A stretch of DNA of 64,000 nucleotides from Sphingobacteriales bacterium 39-19. Lineage in GTDB: Bacteria; Bacteroidota; Bacteroidia; Chitinophagales; Chitinophagaceae. Positions within the stretch are counted from its first letter, which is position 1, and each line of letters opens with the position of its first letter. Both the position numbers and the translations under genes were made by a program. Below, piece after piece: positions 10,150 to 19,558 of the stretch. The notes beneath the pieces were generated by a model. The model saw only the letters and a program-made list of their open reading frames with translations. It was not told where the DNA came from and did no database searches. The stretch spans positions 62,001-126,000 of the forward strand of contig MKTX01000007.1 of NCBI GenBank assembly GCA_001898465.1. The letters are read 5' to 3'.

Positions 10150-10637
10150 ATGAAATTTAAAGTTAGCCCCCCCACAGGGATTTTGGAGTTCTCACAATCC
10201 TAACAATTGTGTTTTTTGTAGCTTGTAAAAAAATGGACAGCCTGATTACCGCTCCCATGCAGGATGCAAACAGGATCGAAGAAAAGTTTTTCAATACTCC
10301 ATTAAACTTTAATCTTGATATTACACGGGTAACGAATCAATTTGATGAATTAACATATGATGAAAAAATGCTTATTGCGATTTATCCTTTACAAGCATTC
10401 CAAATAAAAATGAATATTCAAGAAGCATTTTCTGCTGCTGACGCTACAGGACTGCCCAATCCTTTAAATGGTAAGCAGGATGCATTTCGGCATGTTTTTT
10501 TTCAGGCAATTAATACCCGGGATGTATCACCAGGATTAATTGGCCCCAATGCTCTTTCTGGTTCTGTTATCGTGTCTCTGTTTGCATTTGCTCATGAATC
10601 CGAAGTGCCAGGCCAACTTCACTTAGAAAAAGAATAG
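10150..10637 (+). CDS. Lipoprotein-family ORF, out of frame at a C7 tract; remainder resembles a short DUF6973-like protein
   Basis: ATG at 10150 reads into a stop; one extra C gives MKFKVSPPHRDFGVLTILTIVFFVACKKMDS... continuous with ORF 10209..10637; 'NGKQDAFRHVFFQAIN' resembles DUF6973. Confidence 0.6.
10167..10173 (+). repeat. Poly-C tract (C7) inside 5' coding region
   Basis: AGTTAGCCCCCCCACAGG read directly. Confidence 0.85.
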
Positions 10638-10659
10638 ATTTATTCTTCTTATAGGTTGT

Positions 10660-13290
10660 CTAAATTTCCGACAAAACAGCTTTTACATTTGCTATTACCT
10701 GCGCCAGCCCACCGGGCTCTGTGCCGCCTGCTGTAGCTAATGTTTTTTGTCCGCCGCCGCCACCTTTTATGAGCGGGCTTACAGTTTCTTTTATGAGTTT
10801 AGCAGCATCTAAACCTCTTGCTGCTACTACGGTATCGCTAATGCCAATAGCCACAAAAGCTTTTCCGCCAATATTGGCGCAAAGCACTATCACATGATCA
10901 TTTACATGATGCTTTACATCGAAACAAAGTTTTTTTAACGCATCCGCATTATTTACTTCTACAATATCTGCAATAAAGTTTATGCCATTAATAATTTCAT
11001 CTTTTTGCAAAAGTTCATTTCGGATACCTACCATTTGCCGGGCTTCCAGGGCATCTATTCTTTTTTGCAGTTGTATATTTTCGGCCTGGAGTTGTTCAAT
11101 GGTTTTAAGTGCATCCTGGGGTTGTTTTAATCGTTCTTTTATTTGTTGCAGTTCATTGTCATTTTTATTGAGGTACTGCATCGCTGCTTTTCCACTTAAT
11201 GCTTCTATACGCCTTACTCCTGCTGCCACTGCCGATTCTGATTTAATTTTAAACAATCCCAACTCCCCGGTATTACCTACATGGGTGCCACCACAAAGTT
11301 CAATAGAATAGTTGGGATCCATAATTACCACACGTACCGTATCGCCATATTTTTCACCAAATAATGCCATGGCTCCCAATGCCATAGCCTCTTCTTTATT
11401 CATGCTTTTGATTACAACCGGAATATTTTCTCGTATTTTTTCATTCACTAATTCTTCTGCCTTATTTAATTCTTCGTCACTAAGTTTTGCAAAATGAGAA
11501 AAATCAAAACGCAGATGTTCCTCATTTACCAGGCTTCCTTTTTGTGCTACATGCTTACCCAGTACTTCTCTTAATGCGGCATGCATAAGGTGTGTGGCAC
11601 TATGGTGTACCGCAATATTTTTCCGGCGTTCTTTCTGCACAATGGCTTTTACCATTCCTCCTGTTTCTGCCGGCAGGGTTTCAGTAAAATGTATGATGAG
11701 GTCATTTTCTTTTTTGGTATTGATGACAGGGATTTGTGTTTCGCCAAATACTAAAACACCCGTATCGCCTACCTGGCCGCCACTTTCAGCATAAAATGGA
11801 GTTTGCTCCAGTACAAGCTGGTATAGTTGTTTTCCTTTTGCAGAAACCTGCCGGTGCTTTAATATTCTTGTTTCTGCTTCTAAATGCTGGTATCCTACAA
11901 AGCCTGAGCTGTTGCCCTCATGTACCATTACCCAATCGGCAGTATCTAATGCCGTAGCGGCCCGGCTATTGTCTTTTTGTTTTTGCATGTGTGCCGTAAA
12001 GCCGGCTTCATCAATTGTTATATTATTTTCTGCCGCAATGAGGCGGGTAAGATCAATGGGAAAACCATAAGTATCCAGCAATTCAAAAGCAGCAGCCCCG
12101 CTTATTTTTTTATTTTCCCGGGCTTGCATCATCAATTCATCCATTTTTTTTAATCCTTTATCCAGGGTTCTTAAAAAGGCTTCTTCTTCTTCTTTAATTA
12201 CTTTTGCCACAAAATCTTTTTGTGCAAATAATTCGGGGAACACATCCTTAAACTGGTCGGCAATTACAGGAAGTAATTGATGCAGCAGGGGTTTCTTATA
12301 ATTCAGGTAAGAGAAATAATAGCGGGCAGCCCTGCGTAAGATGCGGCGAATAACATAGCCTGCGCCGGTATTGGATGGCAGTTGCCCATCGGCAATGGTA
12401 AAACCAATAGCCCGTATATGATCGGCCAGCACCCGGAAGGCTACATCTTCTTTTGTATTGGAAAAAGTATATTTTTTATGTACCCATTCTTCGGTTGCAC
12501 GAATGGTTCCTGCAAATACATCGGTATCATAATTACTGGTTTTATTTTGCAGTACCCGTACTAATCTTTCGAAACCCATCCCGGTATCTACATGCCGGGC
12601 AGGCAGGGGTTCCAGGCTTCCGTCTTTTTTTCGGTTGTATTGAATGAATACATTGTTCCAAATTTCAATTACCTGGGGATGATCATTATTTACGAGGCTT
12701 GTACCGGGTATTTTTTCTTTTTCGGTAGTACTGCGGCAATCGGCATGTATTTCTGTGCAGGGGCCACAAGGCCCGGTATCGCCCATTTCCCAAAAGTTAT
12801 CTTTTTTATTACCTAATAAAATATGGTCTTCGGCAACATATTTTTTCCATTCCTGCCAGGCTTCTTCATCTTTGGGTAAACCTTCTTTTTCATCGCCTTC
12901 AAAAACGGTAACATATAAATTTTCTTTGGGGATCTTATAAATTTCAGTTAATAATTCCCAGCTCCAGGCAATGGCTTCTGCTTTAAAATAATCACCAAAA
13001 CTCCAGTTGCCCAGCATTTCAAACATGGTATGGTGGTAAGTATCTACGCCTACTTCTTCCAGGTCGTTATGTTTACCACTTACTCGTAAGCATTTTTGAG
13101 TATCGGCAATACGTGGGTAGGGAGCTGGTTTATTTCCTAAAAAATAATCTTTAAACGGGTTCATACCTGCATTGGTAAACAGCAGGGTAGGGTCGTTTTT
13201 TACAATAATGGGAGCCGAAGGCACAATTTTATGACCCTTACTTATAAAAAAATTAAGGAAAGCTTTTCTTATTGCTGTTGCCGTCATCAT
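10660..13290 (-). CDS. alaS: Alanyl-tRNA synthetase
   Basis: 'RKAFLNFFISKGHKIVPSAPI', 'FTNAGMNPFKDYFLG', 'HSATHLMHAALREVLG', 'CGGTHV'; start taken as MMTATAIRKAF. Confidence 0.96.
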   Translation of the reverse strand: MMTATAIRKAFLNFFISKGHKIVPSAPIIVKNDPTLLFTNAGMNPFKDYFLGNKPAPYPRIADTQKCLRVSGKHNDLEEVGVDTYHHTMFEMLGNWSFGDYFKAEAIAWSWELLTEIYKIPKENLYVTVFEGDEKEGLPKDEEAWQEWKKYVAEDHILLGNKKDNFWEMGDTGPCGPCTEIHADCRSTTEKEKIPGTSLVNNDHPQVIEIWNNVFIQYNRKKDGSLEPLPARHVDTGMGFERLVRVLQNKTSNYDTDVFAGTIRATEEWVHKKYTFSNTKEDVAFRVLADHIRAIGFTIADGQLPSNTGAGYVIRRILRRAARYYFSYLNYKKPLLHQLLPVIADQFKDVFPELFAQKDFVAKVIKEEEEAFLRTLDKGLKKMDELMMQARENKKISGAAAFELLDTYGFPIDLTRLIAAENNITIDEAGFTAHMQKQKDNSRAATALDTADWVMVHEGNSSGFVGYQHLEAETRILKHRQVSAKGKQLYQLVLEQTPFYAESGGQVGDTGVLVFGETQIPVINTKKENDLIIHFTETLPAETGGMVKAIVQKERRKNIAVHHSATHLMHAALREVLGKHVAQKGSLVNEEHLRFDFSHFAKLSDEELNKAEELVNEKIRENIPVVIKSMNKEEAMALGAMALFGEKYGDTVRVVIMDPNYSIELCGGTHVGNTGELGLFKIKSESAVAAGVRRIEALSGKAAMQYLNKNDNELQQIKERLKQPQDALKTIEQLQAENIQLQKRIDALEARQMVGIRNELLQKDEIINGINFIADIVEVNNADALKKLCFDVKHHVNDHVIVLCANIGGKAFVAIGISDTVVAARGLDAAKLIKETVSPLIKGGGGGQKTLATAGGTEPGGLAQVIANVKAVLSEI

Positions 13291-13350
13291 GTATTCAAAA
13301 ATTTTATACGGGTTGATTTTTAGTGTTATGGGGTTATATTTGTACAACCC

Positions 13351-13402
13351 CTGCTGCTCCCCGGTAGGCCGTACAAGAGTGCGACGCCCATGAAGCCGGG
13401 GA
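13351..13402. repeat. REP-like palindromic repeat, copy 2 (opposite orientation to 8988 copy)
   Basis: CCCCGG...GTACAAGAGTGCGACGCCCATGAAG-CCGGGG; inverted ends and shared GTCGCAC core with 8988..9036. Confidence 0.5.
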
Positions 13403-13499
13403 TTGCTACTTTTGCCGGGTACCAAAAAAGGAATTACTTTTTTAGGAGCAGCAAATTTAGTTAATCGGGATGAGTATGGGGAGTGCTTGAGATCATTTT

Positions 13500-14474
13500 A
13501 TGAAAAAAATCAAATATTACTATAATACGCAATCTTTGCGGTATGAAAAACTAGTTACCCCCCTAAGGGTAAAGCTGCTTCGTACCATTGGTTTTATAAG
13601 TGTATTGCTGGTAAGCTCAGCCATTGTGATTTATTTCTATAACCGTTTTTTTCCCAAACCTGCTGACCTGGAGAACCGCCAGAAATATAAAGAGCTTGCC
13701 GATAACTATAATGTACTGAGGGGGAAACTAAAAATGGCAGAGCAACAAATGGCAGCACTTGAAAAAAGAGATAACGAAGTGTACCGCTCTATTTTTGAAG
13801 CCAACCCGGTACCCGATAGCACCCGTGCAAAACTTATAGAAAAACAAAAGGAATTTGATAAAGTGAGCGGTATGGATGAAGATATTATAGGGAAAGATAT
13901 TGCCGCCCAGCTAAATAACCTGAATGCCCGCATTACTTACCAATTGCAGAGCTATGAAAAAATTGAAAGCCTGATTAAAAACCAGGATGCCAAACTGGCC
14001 AGTATCCCCGCCATACAACCGGTGAGCAATAAGCAACTGAACCGCATAGCGAGTGGCTTTGGTAGCCGGATTGACCCGGTATATGGTACTCCCAAAATGC
14101 ATAAGGGCCTCGATTTCTCTGCGCCCCAGGGTACACCCATTTATGCAACCGGAGATGGCATAATAGAAGCAGCCGGGTATAGCGAGGGCGGGTATGGGAA
14201 CCATGTAATGATAAACCACGGCTATGGATATGAAACCCTGTATGGCCATATGGTGCGAATAAAAGTACGTGTTGGCCAAAGAGTGAAAAGGGGCGAAGTA
14301 GTGGGATGGGTGGGCAGTACCGGCAAAAGTACAGGCCCCCATTGCCATTATGAAGTGCATATAAATGGAAACGCAGTAGACCCTGTTTACTTTTTTTATA
14401 ACGACCTGGGGCCTGAACAATATGAACGGCTCTTAAAAATTGCGGCTACTGGCAGCGCACGTAGTTTTGACTAA
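13500..14474 (+). CDS. M23 family metallopeptidase (membrane-anchored)
   Basis: 'FGSRIDPVYGTPKMHKGLDFSAPQGTPIYATGDG...TGKSTGPHCHYEVHINGNAVDP'. Confidence 0.93.
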   Translation: MKKIKYYYNTQSLRYEKLVTPLRVKLLRTIGFISVLLVSSAIVIYFYNRFFPKPADLENRQKYKELADNYNVLRGKLKMAEQQMAALEKRDNEVYRSIFEANPVPDSTRAKLIEKQKEFDKVSGMDEDIIGKDIAAQLNNLNARITYQLQSYEKIESLIKNQDAKLASIPAIQPVSNKQLNRIASGFGSRIDPVYGTPKMHKGLDFSAPQGTPIYATGDGIIEAAGYSEGGYGNHVMINHGYGYETLYGHMVRIKVRVGQRVKRGEVVGWVGSTGKSTGPHCHYEVHINGNAVDPVYFFYNDLGPEQYERLLKIAATGSARSFD

Positions 14475-14580
14475 ATCCTTGTTTTCATTCTGCTTACATT
14501 TGCTGCTATTGCTTACACGCTTTGCCGCATGGTTTTTGGTTCTTAGGCACCAAGTAAAACTTAATCATTAATTTTAAAGC

Positions 14581-15162
14581 ATGAAAAAGCTTACACAAAT
14601 TGCTTTTGATTTTGGGATGGATGAACCTGACTCAAAACGGAATGAGGAAATGCCGGCAAGTGAGGAAAAAAAGGAGGCAGATGAAGATACTATACAGGTA
14701 AATGAAGAACCGGTAGTATTGCCTGAAATTTATGCAACAGTAAAGAAGGAGAAAGAAAAAAAATTACGCAAATCACCCCGTGGGCGTATGCGACTGAGCG
14801 ATATGGATGCGCATAACGATAAAGTGGATATTCCCGGGGATGAAGAATTATTTTCAAAAAGATATTATGCTATAGGAACGGTAGCGGGAATGTTTGGCGT
14901 AAATGTATCGCTTATTAGGTTTTGGGAAAATGAGTTTGATATATTAAAACCCAAAAAAAATGGCAAAGGCGACAGGCTCTTCAGGCCCGAAGATGTGAAA
15001 AACCTGCAGATGATTTATTTTTTATTGCGTGAAAAAAAATATACCATCGAAGGAGCAAAAGATTTTATAAGAAAAAATAAAAAAGCAGAAGAGCAGTATG
15101 CACTTATTGAATCTTTACAAAAATTGAAATTTTTTTTACTGGAATTAAAAGCAAACATATAA
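14581..15162 (+). CDS. MerR family transcriptional regulator
   Basis: 'RYYAIGTVAGMFGVNVSLIRFWENEFDILKPKKNGKGDRLFRPEDVKNL'. Confidence 0.9.
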   Translation: MKKLTQIAFDFGMDEPDSKRNEEMPASEEKKEADEDTIQVNEEPVVLPEIYATVKKEKEKKLRKSPRGRMRLSDMDAHNDKVDIPGDEELFSKRYYAIGTVAGMFGVNVSLIRFWENEFDILKPKKNGKGDRLFRPEDVKNLQMIYFLLREKKYTIEGAKDFIRKNKKAEEQYALIESLQKLKFFLLELKANI

Positions 15163-15166
15163 CCTT

Positions 15167-15682
15167 ATGAAATTATTGATGACGGCCCTTTTACTGGCAT
15201 GCGTAATGGGGAACCCGCTGCTGGCCCAGTCTCCTTATACCTCTTATGCAGATAGCGCCCAGGCAGGCTCGTATATTTTAAATGGCATCATAAGCAAATA
15301 CGCCGTTATGAATAATGCTGAATATAGTTGGTATAAAACAAACCAGGAGGCCTATGCTCCTTCAGCCGATGTACTGGAGGCCATGGAAAAAGCAAAAGGG
15401 AAGTTTACTTTTTTAGTATTTGGAGGTACCTGGTGCGAAGACACTCATTTTATAATTCCTAAATTTTTTAAACTCCAGGAGCTGAGTGGCATTGCTGATA
15501 AAGATATTTCCTTTATAGGTGTAACCCGGTTAAAAACAACGCTGGGTAACCTTACCCGGGTTTTTAATATTAGCCATGTTCCTACCATCATCATATTAAA
15601 GGATGGTAAAGAAACGGGGAGGCTGGTAGAATATGGCAGCACCGGCCTTTGGGATAAAGAACTGGTTACTTTACTGAAATAG
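15167..15682 (+). CDS. Thioredoxin-family secreted protein
   Basis: Signal peptide; 'FLVFGGTWCEDTHFIIPKFFKLQE...VPTIIILKDGKETGRLVE'. Confidence 0.8.
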   Translation: MKLLMTALLLACVMGNPLLAQSPYTSYADSAQAGSYILNGIISKYAVMNNAEYSWYKTNQEAYAPSADVLEAMEKAKGKFTFLVFGGTWCEDTHFIIPKFFKLQELSGIADKDISFIGVTRLKTTLGNLTRVFNISHVPTIIILKDGKETGRLVEYGSTGLWDKELVTLLK

Positions 15683-15688
15683 ATTTTT

Positions 15689-16171
15689 TTATTGGCAGGC
15701 CCGGGCAATATTTCTTAAAAAACTGGTATCATAGTCAATAATCGTATTCACATTATTAAGCGGACCAAACTGGTATAATTCTTTTTTTACGGGATTATAA
15801 GAAAACTGGGCTACCACCGAGTGCATATCGGGGAAAATTTCATGCACTGAGAATTCATATTTATCACTTTCCTTAGTAATACCATCTGCCTGGGGATGCG
15901 GGCTGGCATCTAATACAAAACCATGGCCGGTACCGCCATTCTTTTTTACTGTTTCATCCACAGAACTCAGCAGGCTTTGTACTTTTTGAGAAGATAAAAC
16001 CAGCTTCAGTACCGCACCCTTACAACCCGGGTCATTTGCCTGGAGATAGCTTATTTTATCTTCTAAAATTTCATTTCCAAAGTCGTTATACTTTTTACCC
16101 TTGCAGGCAAATATTGAAAAAACCAGGATGGCATATAGCAAGTAAGAAGGTTTCATAAAATATATTTTCAC
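15689..16171 (-). CDS. Hypothetical lipoprotein
   Basis: Lipobox 'LVFSIFACKGKKY'. Confidence 0.65.
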   Translation of the reverse strand: MKIYFMKPSYLLYAILVFSIFACKGKKYNDFGNEILEDKISYLQANDPGCKGAVLKLVLSSQKVQSLLSSVDETVKKNGGTGHGFVLDASPHPQADGITKESDKYEFSVHEIFPDMHSVVAQFSYNPVKKELYQFGPLNNVNTIIDYDTSFLRNIARACQ

Positions 16172-16201
16172 CTAAGTTATGCCAATTATTTTTGATGCTG
16201 C

Positions 16202-17323
16202 TTATAAAATAGTACTGTCTTTGGGTGCAGTGGCAGCTGTATTTACCACTTTTATTGTATTGCCAGCGCTCACCAGTTCTATTTTTAATTCTTCCATCAT
16301 TTTCATGATGTGGATATACACTTCCTGCCTGAGTTGGTTAAATTCTAAAAGGGTAAAAGGAATGGTAAAATATTCGGCCGTAATATTTAACCCGTTTTTG
16401 CTTAGATCTGTTATGAATACTGTATTACTTTGTATGGAATTTTCATGGGCAGCTAAAATCTTTTTAATGCCCTCTATACATTCATTGGCTTTAGAAACAG
16501 GGGTTGTAGCCAGCAGGTCAAAACTCATAACGCAGCGCCGGAGGGTACGCATACTTAAATTATCTACGGCACTGCTGACCATTTGCCGGTTGGGAATGGT
16601 AACTAAAGTTCTATCTGCTGTACGCAACCGGGTACTGCGAAGCCCAATTTTTTCAACCACGCCGCTCAGGTTATCTACTGTTACGGCATCGCCGGTAAAG
16701 AAGGGTTTATCAAAAAATATGATAAAAGAGGCTATTAAATTTTCGAGGCTTTCTTTTGCTGCCAGGGCCAAAGCCGCACCTACGATACTTAAGCCGGTAA
16801 GCAGGTTGCCAATATCCTGGTTAAATGCCAGTTTTAGCACTAATAAAAACCCCATGATACCAATCATGACCTTTAAAAAATCCCTGAAAAAAACAACCAG
16901 TTGCCCATGGCTTTTTTCATTTTCCTGTTGGGCTTTATATATAAGGAGTAAAGAAATAAAATCTACCACACTCATTACAAACCAGGTGAAGCTGGTTACC
17001 AGCATTACGACCCCCAGCCTGTCTAGCATTACGGCAATGGAGTGGCCATATATTTTATGATCGAATTGGGGCGGAAAATTTAATTTATCGAGTGTAACGA
17101 TACTAATGAGCAGAAAGACAAACCAACTGGTGGGCTTTACCGTAAGGCGAACAAAGCCCCCCTTTTCCATACTTTTCCATTTAGTAGAAAGTAATTTGTA
17201 CAATAAAGAAGCAATGCGGTGCGAAATAAAACGCTTAAGCAGCAGGGCTAATAGGATAATGCCTGCTACGATCAGCCAGTTTTGTACCGTGTTCCCCAGT
17301 ATAATATGATGTAAAAATTCCAT
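16202..17323 (-). CDS. Mechanosensitive ion channel family protein
   Basis: 'GLSIVGAALALAAKESLENLIASFIIFFDKPFFTGDAVTVDNLSGVVEKIGLRSTRLRTADRTLVTIPN'. Confidence 0.93.
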   Translation of the reverse strand: MEFLHHIILGNTVQNWLIVAGIILLALLLKRFISHRIASLLYKLLSTKWKSMEKGGFVRLTVKPTSWFVFLLISIVTLDKLNFPPQFDHKIYGHSIAVMLDRLGVVMLVTSFTWFVMSVVDFISLLLIYKAQQENEKSHGQLVVFFRDFLKVMIGIMGFLLVLKLAFNQDIGNLLTGLSIVGAALALAAKESLENLIASFIIFFDKPFFTGDAVTVDNLSGVVEKIGLRSTRLRTADRTLVTIPNRQMVSSAVDNLSMRTLRRCVMSFDLLATTPVSKANECIEGIKKILAAHENSIQSNTVFITDLSKNGLNITAEYFTIPFTLLEFNQLRQEVYIHIMKMMEELKIELVSAGNTIKVVNTAATAPKDSTIL

Positions 17324-17328
17324 AGTAA

Positions 17329-18195
17329 CTATTGTATGCTATACACTTCCACAGCATCTTTATTTAAAATATACAACCGGTTATTCATGGCTTTAATGCC
17401 TGTATAATCTTTAAAAACCGGGGGCAATGTAAATGTTTTTAATTGCAAAGAATGAAGTTGGTAACTGTTGAGCACATGCCCCGTAAATCCATATAAAACA
17501 TTGCCCGATATAGCTACCTGCTGCCAATGTAAAAGCGGGATGCTGTTTTTCAGGCTACCATAATAATCAAAAATAAAAAAGCCTTTGGTACTGTCGTATA
17601 AATATACAAAACCATCGCTATCCTTCATCCATTGCGGGTTTGGAAGCTCAGTAAATAACATTCGCCAATCTGTTGTTTCTGATAGTACTTTGCCTTCTGC
17701 ATCAATTTTTTTGAGTTTAAAATCCTGCTCATCAAAAATCCATACATTATTATCGTATGCTGCGGCCAGGATATTTACCGAAAAAATATTTCCTTTTCTA
17801 AAGTTAATTTGGTTGCGGAGGCTTAATTGCCTGTCCAGCATGAGCAGGGTAGAAAAATTTTTATAATAGATAAGGGGGCGAAGCGGGTTGCTTACATCAA
17901 TAAGCGAGGGGGTACCGTATTTTTTTACATTGTTGAAAACAGCAATGGAATCTCCTTTGGCATTAAATTTTATTAATTGGGAGTTGCTGGTAATTAAGAA
18001 AATATTATCCAGGGCATCTACATCCATATAATGATAGGTACCGGTAATACGATGTAGCAGTGTATAGGAAATATTGCCGGTATTTTGCTGTGCTGCTGTG
18101 GTACTGTCTTTGGCAGTAGCGATTGATTGTGCACAACTAAAATGGAGGCCCGTAAGGCTGATAAAGATAATATGTGCAATAATAATTTTTAGCAT
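17329..18195 (-). CDS. Secreted hypothetical protein (possible beta-propeller)
   Basis: Signal peptide; repeated short beta-strand-like segments. Confidence 0.55.
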   Translation of the reverse strand: MLKIIIAHIIFISLTGLHFSCAQSIATAKDSTTAAQQNTGNISYTLLHRITGTYHYMDVDALDNIFLITSNSQLIKFNAKGDSIAVFNNVKKYGTPSLIDVSNPLRPLIYYKNFSTLLMLDRQLSLRNQINFRKGNIFSVNILAAAYDNNVWIFDEQDFKLKKIDAEGKVLSETTDWRMLFTELPNPQWMKDSDGFVYLYDSTKGFFIFDYYGSLKNSIPLLHWQQVAISGNVLYGFTGHVLNSYQLHSLQLKTFTLPPVFKDYTGIKAMNNRLYILNKDAVEVYSIQ

Positions 18196-18953
18196 TACAA
18201 CTCATTGTGGCTTTGTAAAGTTATTGTGTTGCCATCAAATACGGCGTAGGTAAAATACTTTATCCAATCGCCCAGGTTTATGTAGCGGCTGTTGTTTGGC
18301 AGGGGTTGGTCAATAGGTAAATGGCGGTGCCCGAAAATAAAAAAATCGTAATGTTCTTCCTGTAAAATTTCTTTGGCATAAATGATCAGCCATTCTTTTT
18401 CTTCGCCTAAAAAAACTTCATCTGTACTGCCGGTTTGTGCCCTGCTTTTCCTGCTAAAATAATCGGCGAGGCCCATTCCTATGTAGGGGGGCAGTACGCC
18501 AAATAACCATTGCGATACAGGGTTGCGAAATATTTTTTTAATGAATTTATAACCTTTGTCGCCCGGGCCTAAGCCATCACCATGGCCAATTAAAAATTTT
18601 TTTCCTGCAAACTCAAAAGGGGTGGGTTCATAATACACCTGTATGTTTAATTCTTTTTGAAAATAATCTTTCATCCACATGTCGTGGTTGCCCACAAAAA
18701 AATGAATGCGGATGCCGCTGTCTGTAAGTTCTGCTAATTTACCCAATATACGGGTATAGCCTTTGGGCACTACTTTTTTATACTCGAACCAAAAGTCGAA
18801 GAGGTCGCCCAGGATAAAAATGGTATGAGCCTCATTTTTTATTTGGTCTAAAAAGCGGATAATCTTTTTTTCCCTGGCGAGGCTTTTTTCAGCATTGGGA
18901 GCGCCCAGGTGAAAATCAGATAAAAAAAATATTTTAGTTGCGGCATGCCCCAT
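18195..18953 (-). CDS. lpxH: UDP-2,3-diacylglucosamine diphosphatase (LpxH-like metallophosphoesterase)
   Basis: 'FLSDFHLGAP', 'ILGDLFDFWFEY', 'FVGNHDMWM', 'GHGDGLGPGD', 'GHRHLP'. Confidence 0.88.
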   Translation of the reverse strand: MGHAATKIFFLSDFHLGAPNAEKSLAREKKIIRFLDQIKNEAHTIFILGDLFDFWFEYKKVVPKGYTRILGKLAELTDSGIRIHFFVGNHDMWMKDYFQKELNIQVYYEPTPFEFAGKKFLIGHGDGLGPGDKGYKFIKKIFRNPVSQWLFGVLPPYIGMGLADYFSRKSRAQTGSTDEVFLGEEKEWLIIYAKEILQEEHYDFFIFGHRHLPIDQPLPNNSRYINLGDWIKYFTYAVFDGNTITLQSHNEL

Positions 18954-18962
18954 CCTGTAAAT

Positions 18963-19394
18963 TTAGGGTTTGTTCTTTTGCTGCAGGTACTTCATTACAT
19001 CGCCGGTTTCTATCGGCTTCATGTGGCTGGTGTCGCCATTATACCAATATATCCAGGCTTCAATAGGTTTCCCATCCATATAGGCGATTGTTTCTTTACG
19101 AATATATGCAGGCGGAATGCCCTCTTCGGTATTCATTCCTTCATAATCATCCAGCTGACCAAATACCCAGGCAAATTCATCGGGGTTTTTGAGGGCGTAT
19201 AATTCCCCGTTTATAAAATGATCGTCATTAAATGGTTTGGCAACCGGGAAATCACCTTTATCATAAAGCATTCCTTTTACAATCGCTTCGCCCAGCAAAT
19301 GAAAATTTTGGGTAAGGTAACCATAAGCCGGGTTACGGAAGCCACTGCGTAAAGAACCATATACAAAAAGATGGTTTATAGATGGAGTATTCAT
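18963..19394 (-). CDS. Gamma-glutamylcyclotransferase family protein
   Basis: 'LFVYGSLRSGFRNP...GMLYDKGDFP'. Confidence 0.85.
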   Translation of the reverse strand: MNTPSINHLFVYGSLRSGFRNPAYGYLTQNFHLLGEAIVKGMLYDKGDFPVAKPFNDDHFINGELYALKNPDEFAWVFGQLDDYEGMNTEEGIPPAYIRKETIAYMDGKPIEAWIYWYNGDTSHMKPIETGDVMKYLQQKNKP

Positions 19395-19558
19395 ATATGC
19401 AAAAATAGCTTCAATAAGAGAGAATTGGTAATATATTGTAAAGATTAATATTACAGGTAAACGCCCGTAAAATAAGCGCTCTTTATTGAAGCATATTAAT
19501 TAATAAGACGATTTTTTAATTAAAAAACAGGGGCAGGAATGTGATGTTTTATTAAAAA

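Noticed and set aside
10982-12940. Multiple plus-strand ORFs (60-109 aa) within the alaS region
   Set aside because: Antisense to a clear alaS; low-complexity Ser/Ile/Phe-rich translations with no signals, typical shadow ORFs
13559-13564. C6 run near the start of the M23 peptidase gene
   Set aside because: Frame is intact through the run and there is no second member with the same arrangement; too short to argue for slippage
16179-17060. 293-aa plus-strand ORF opposite the mechanosensitive channel gene
   Set aside because: Antisense shadow of a well supported CDS
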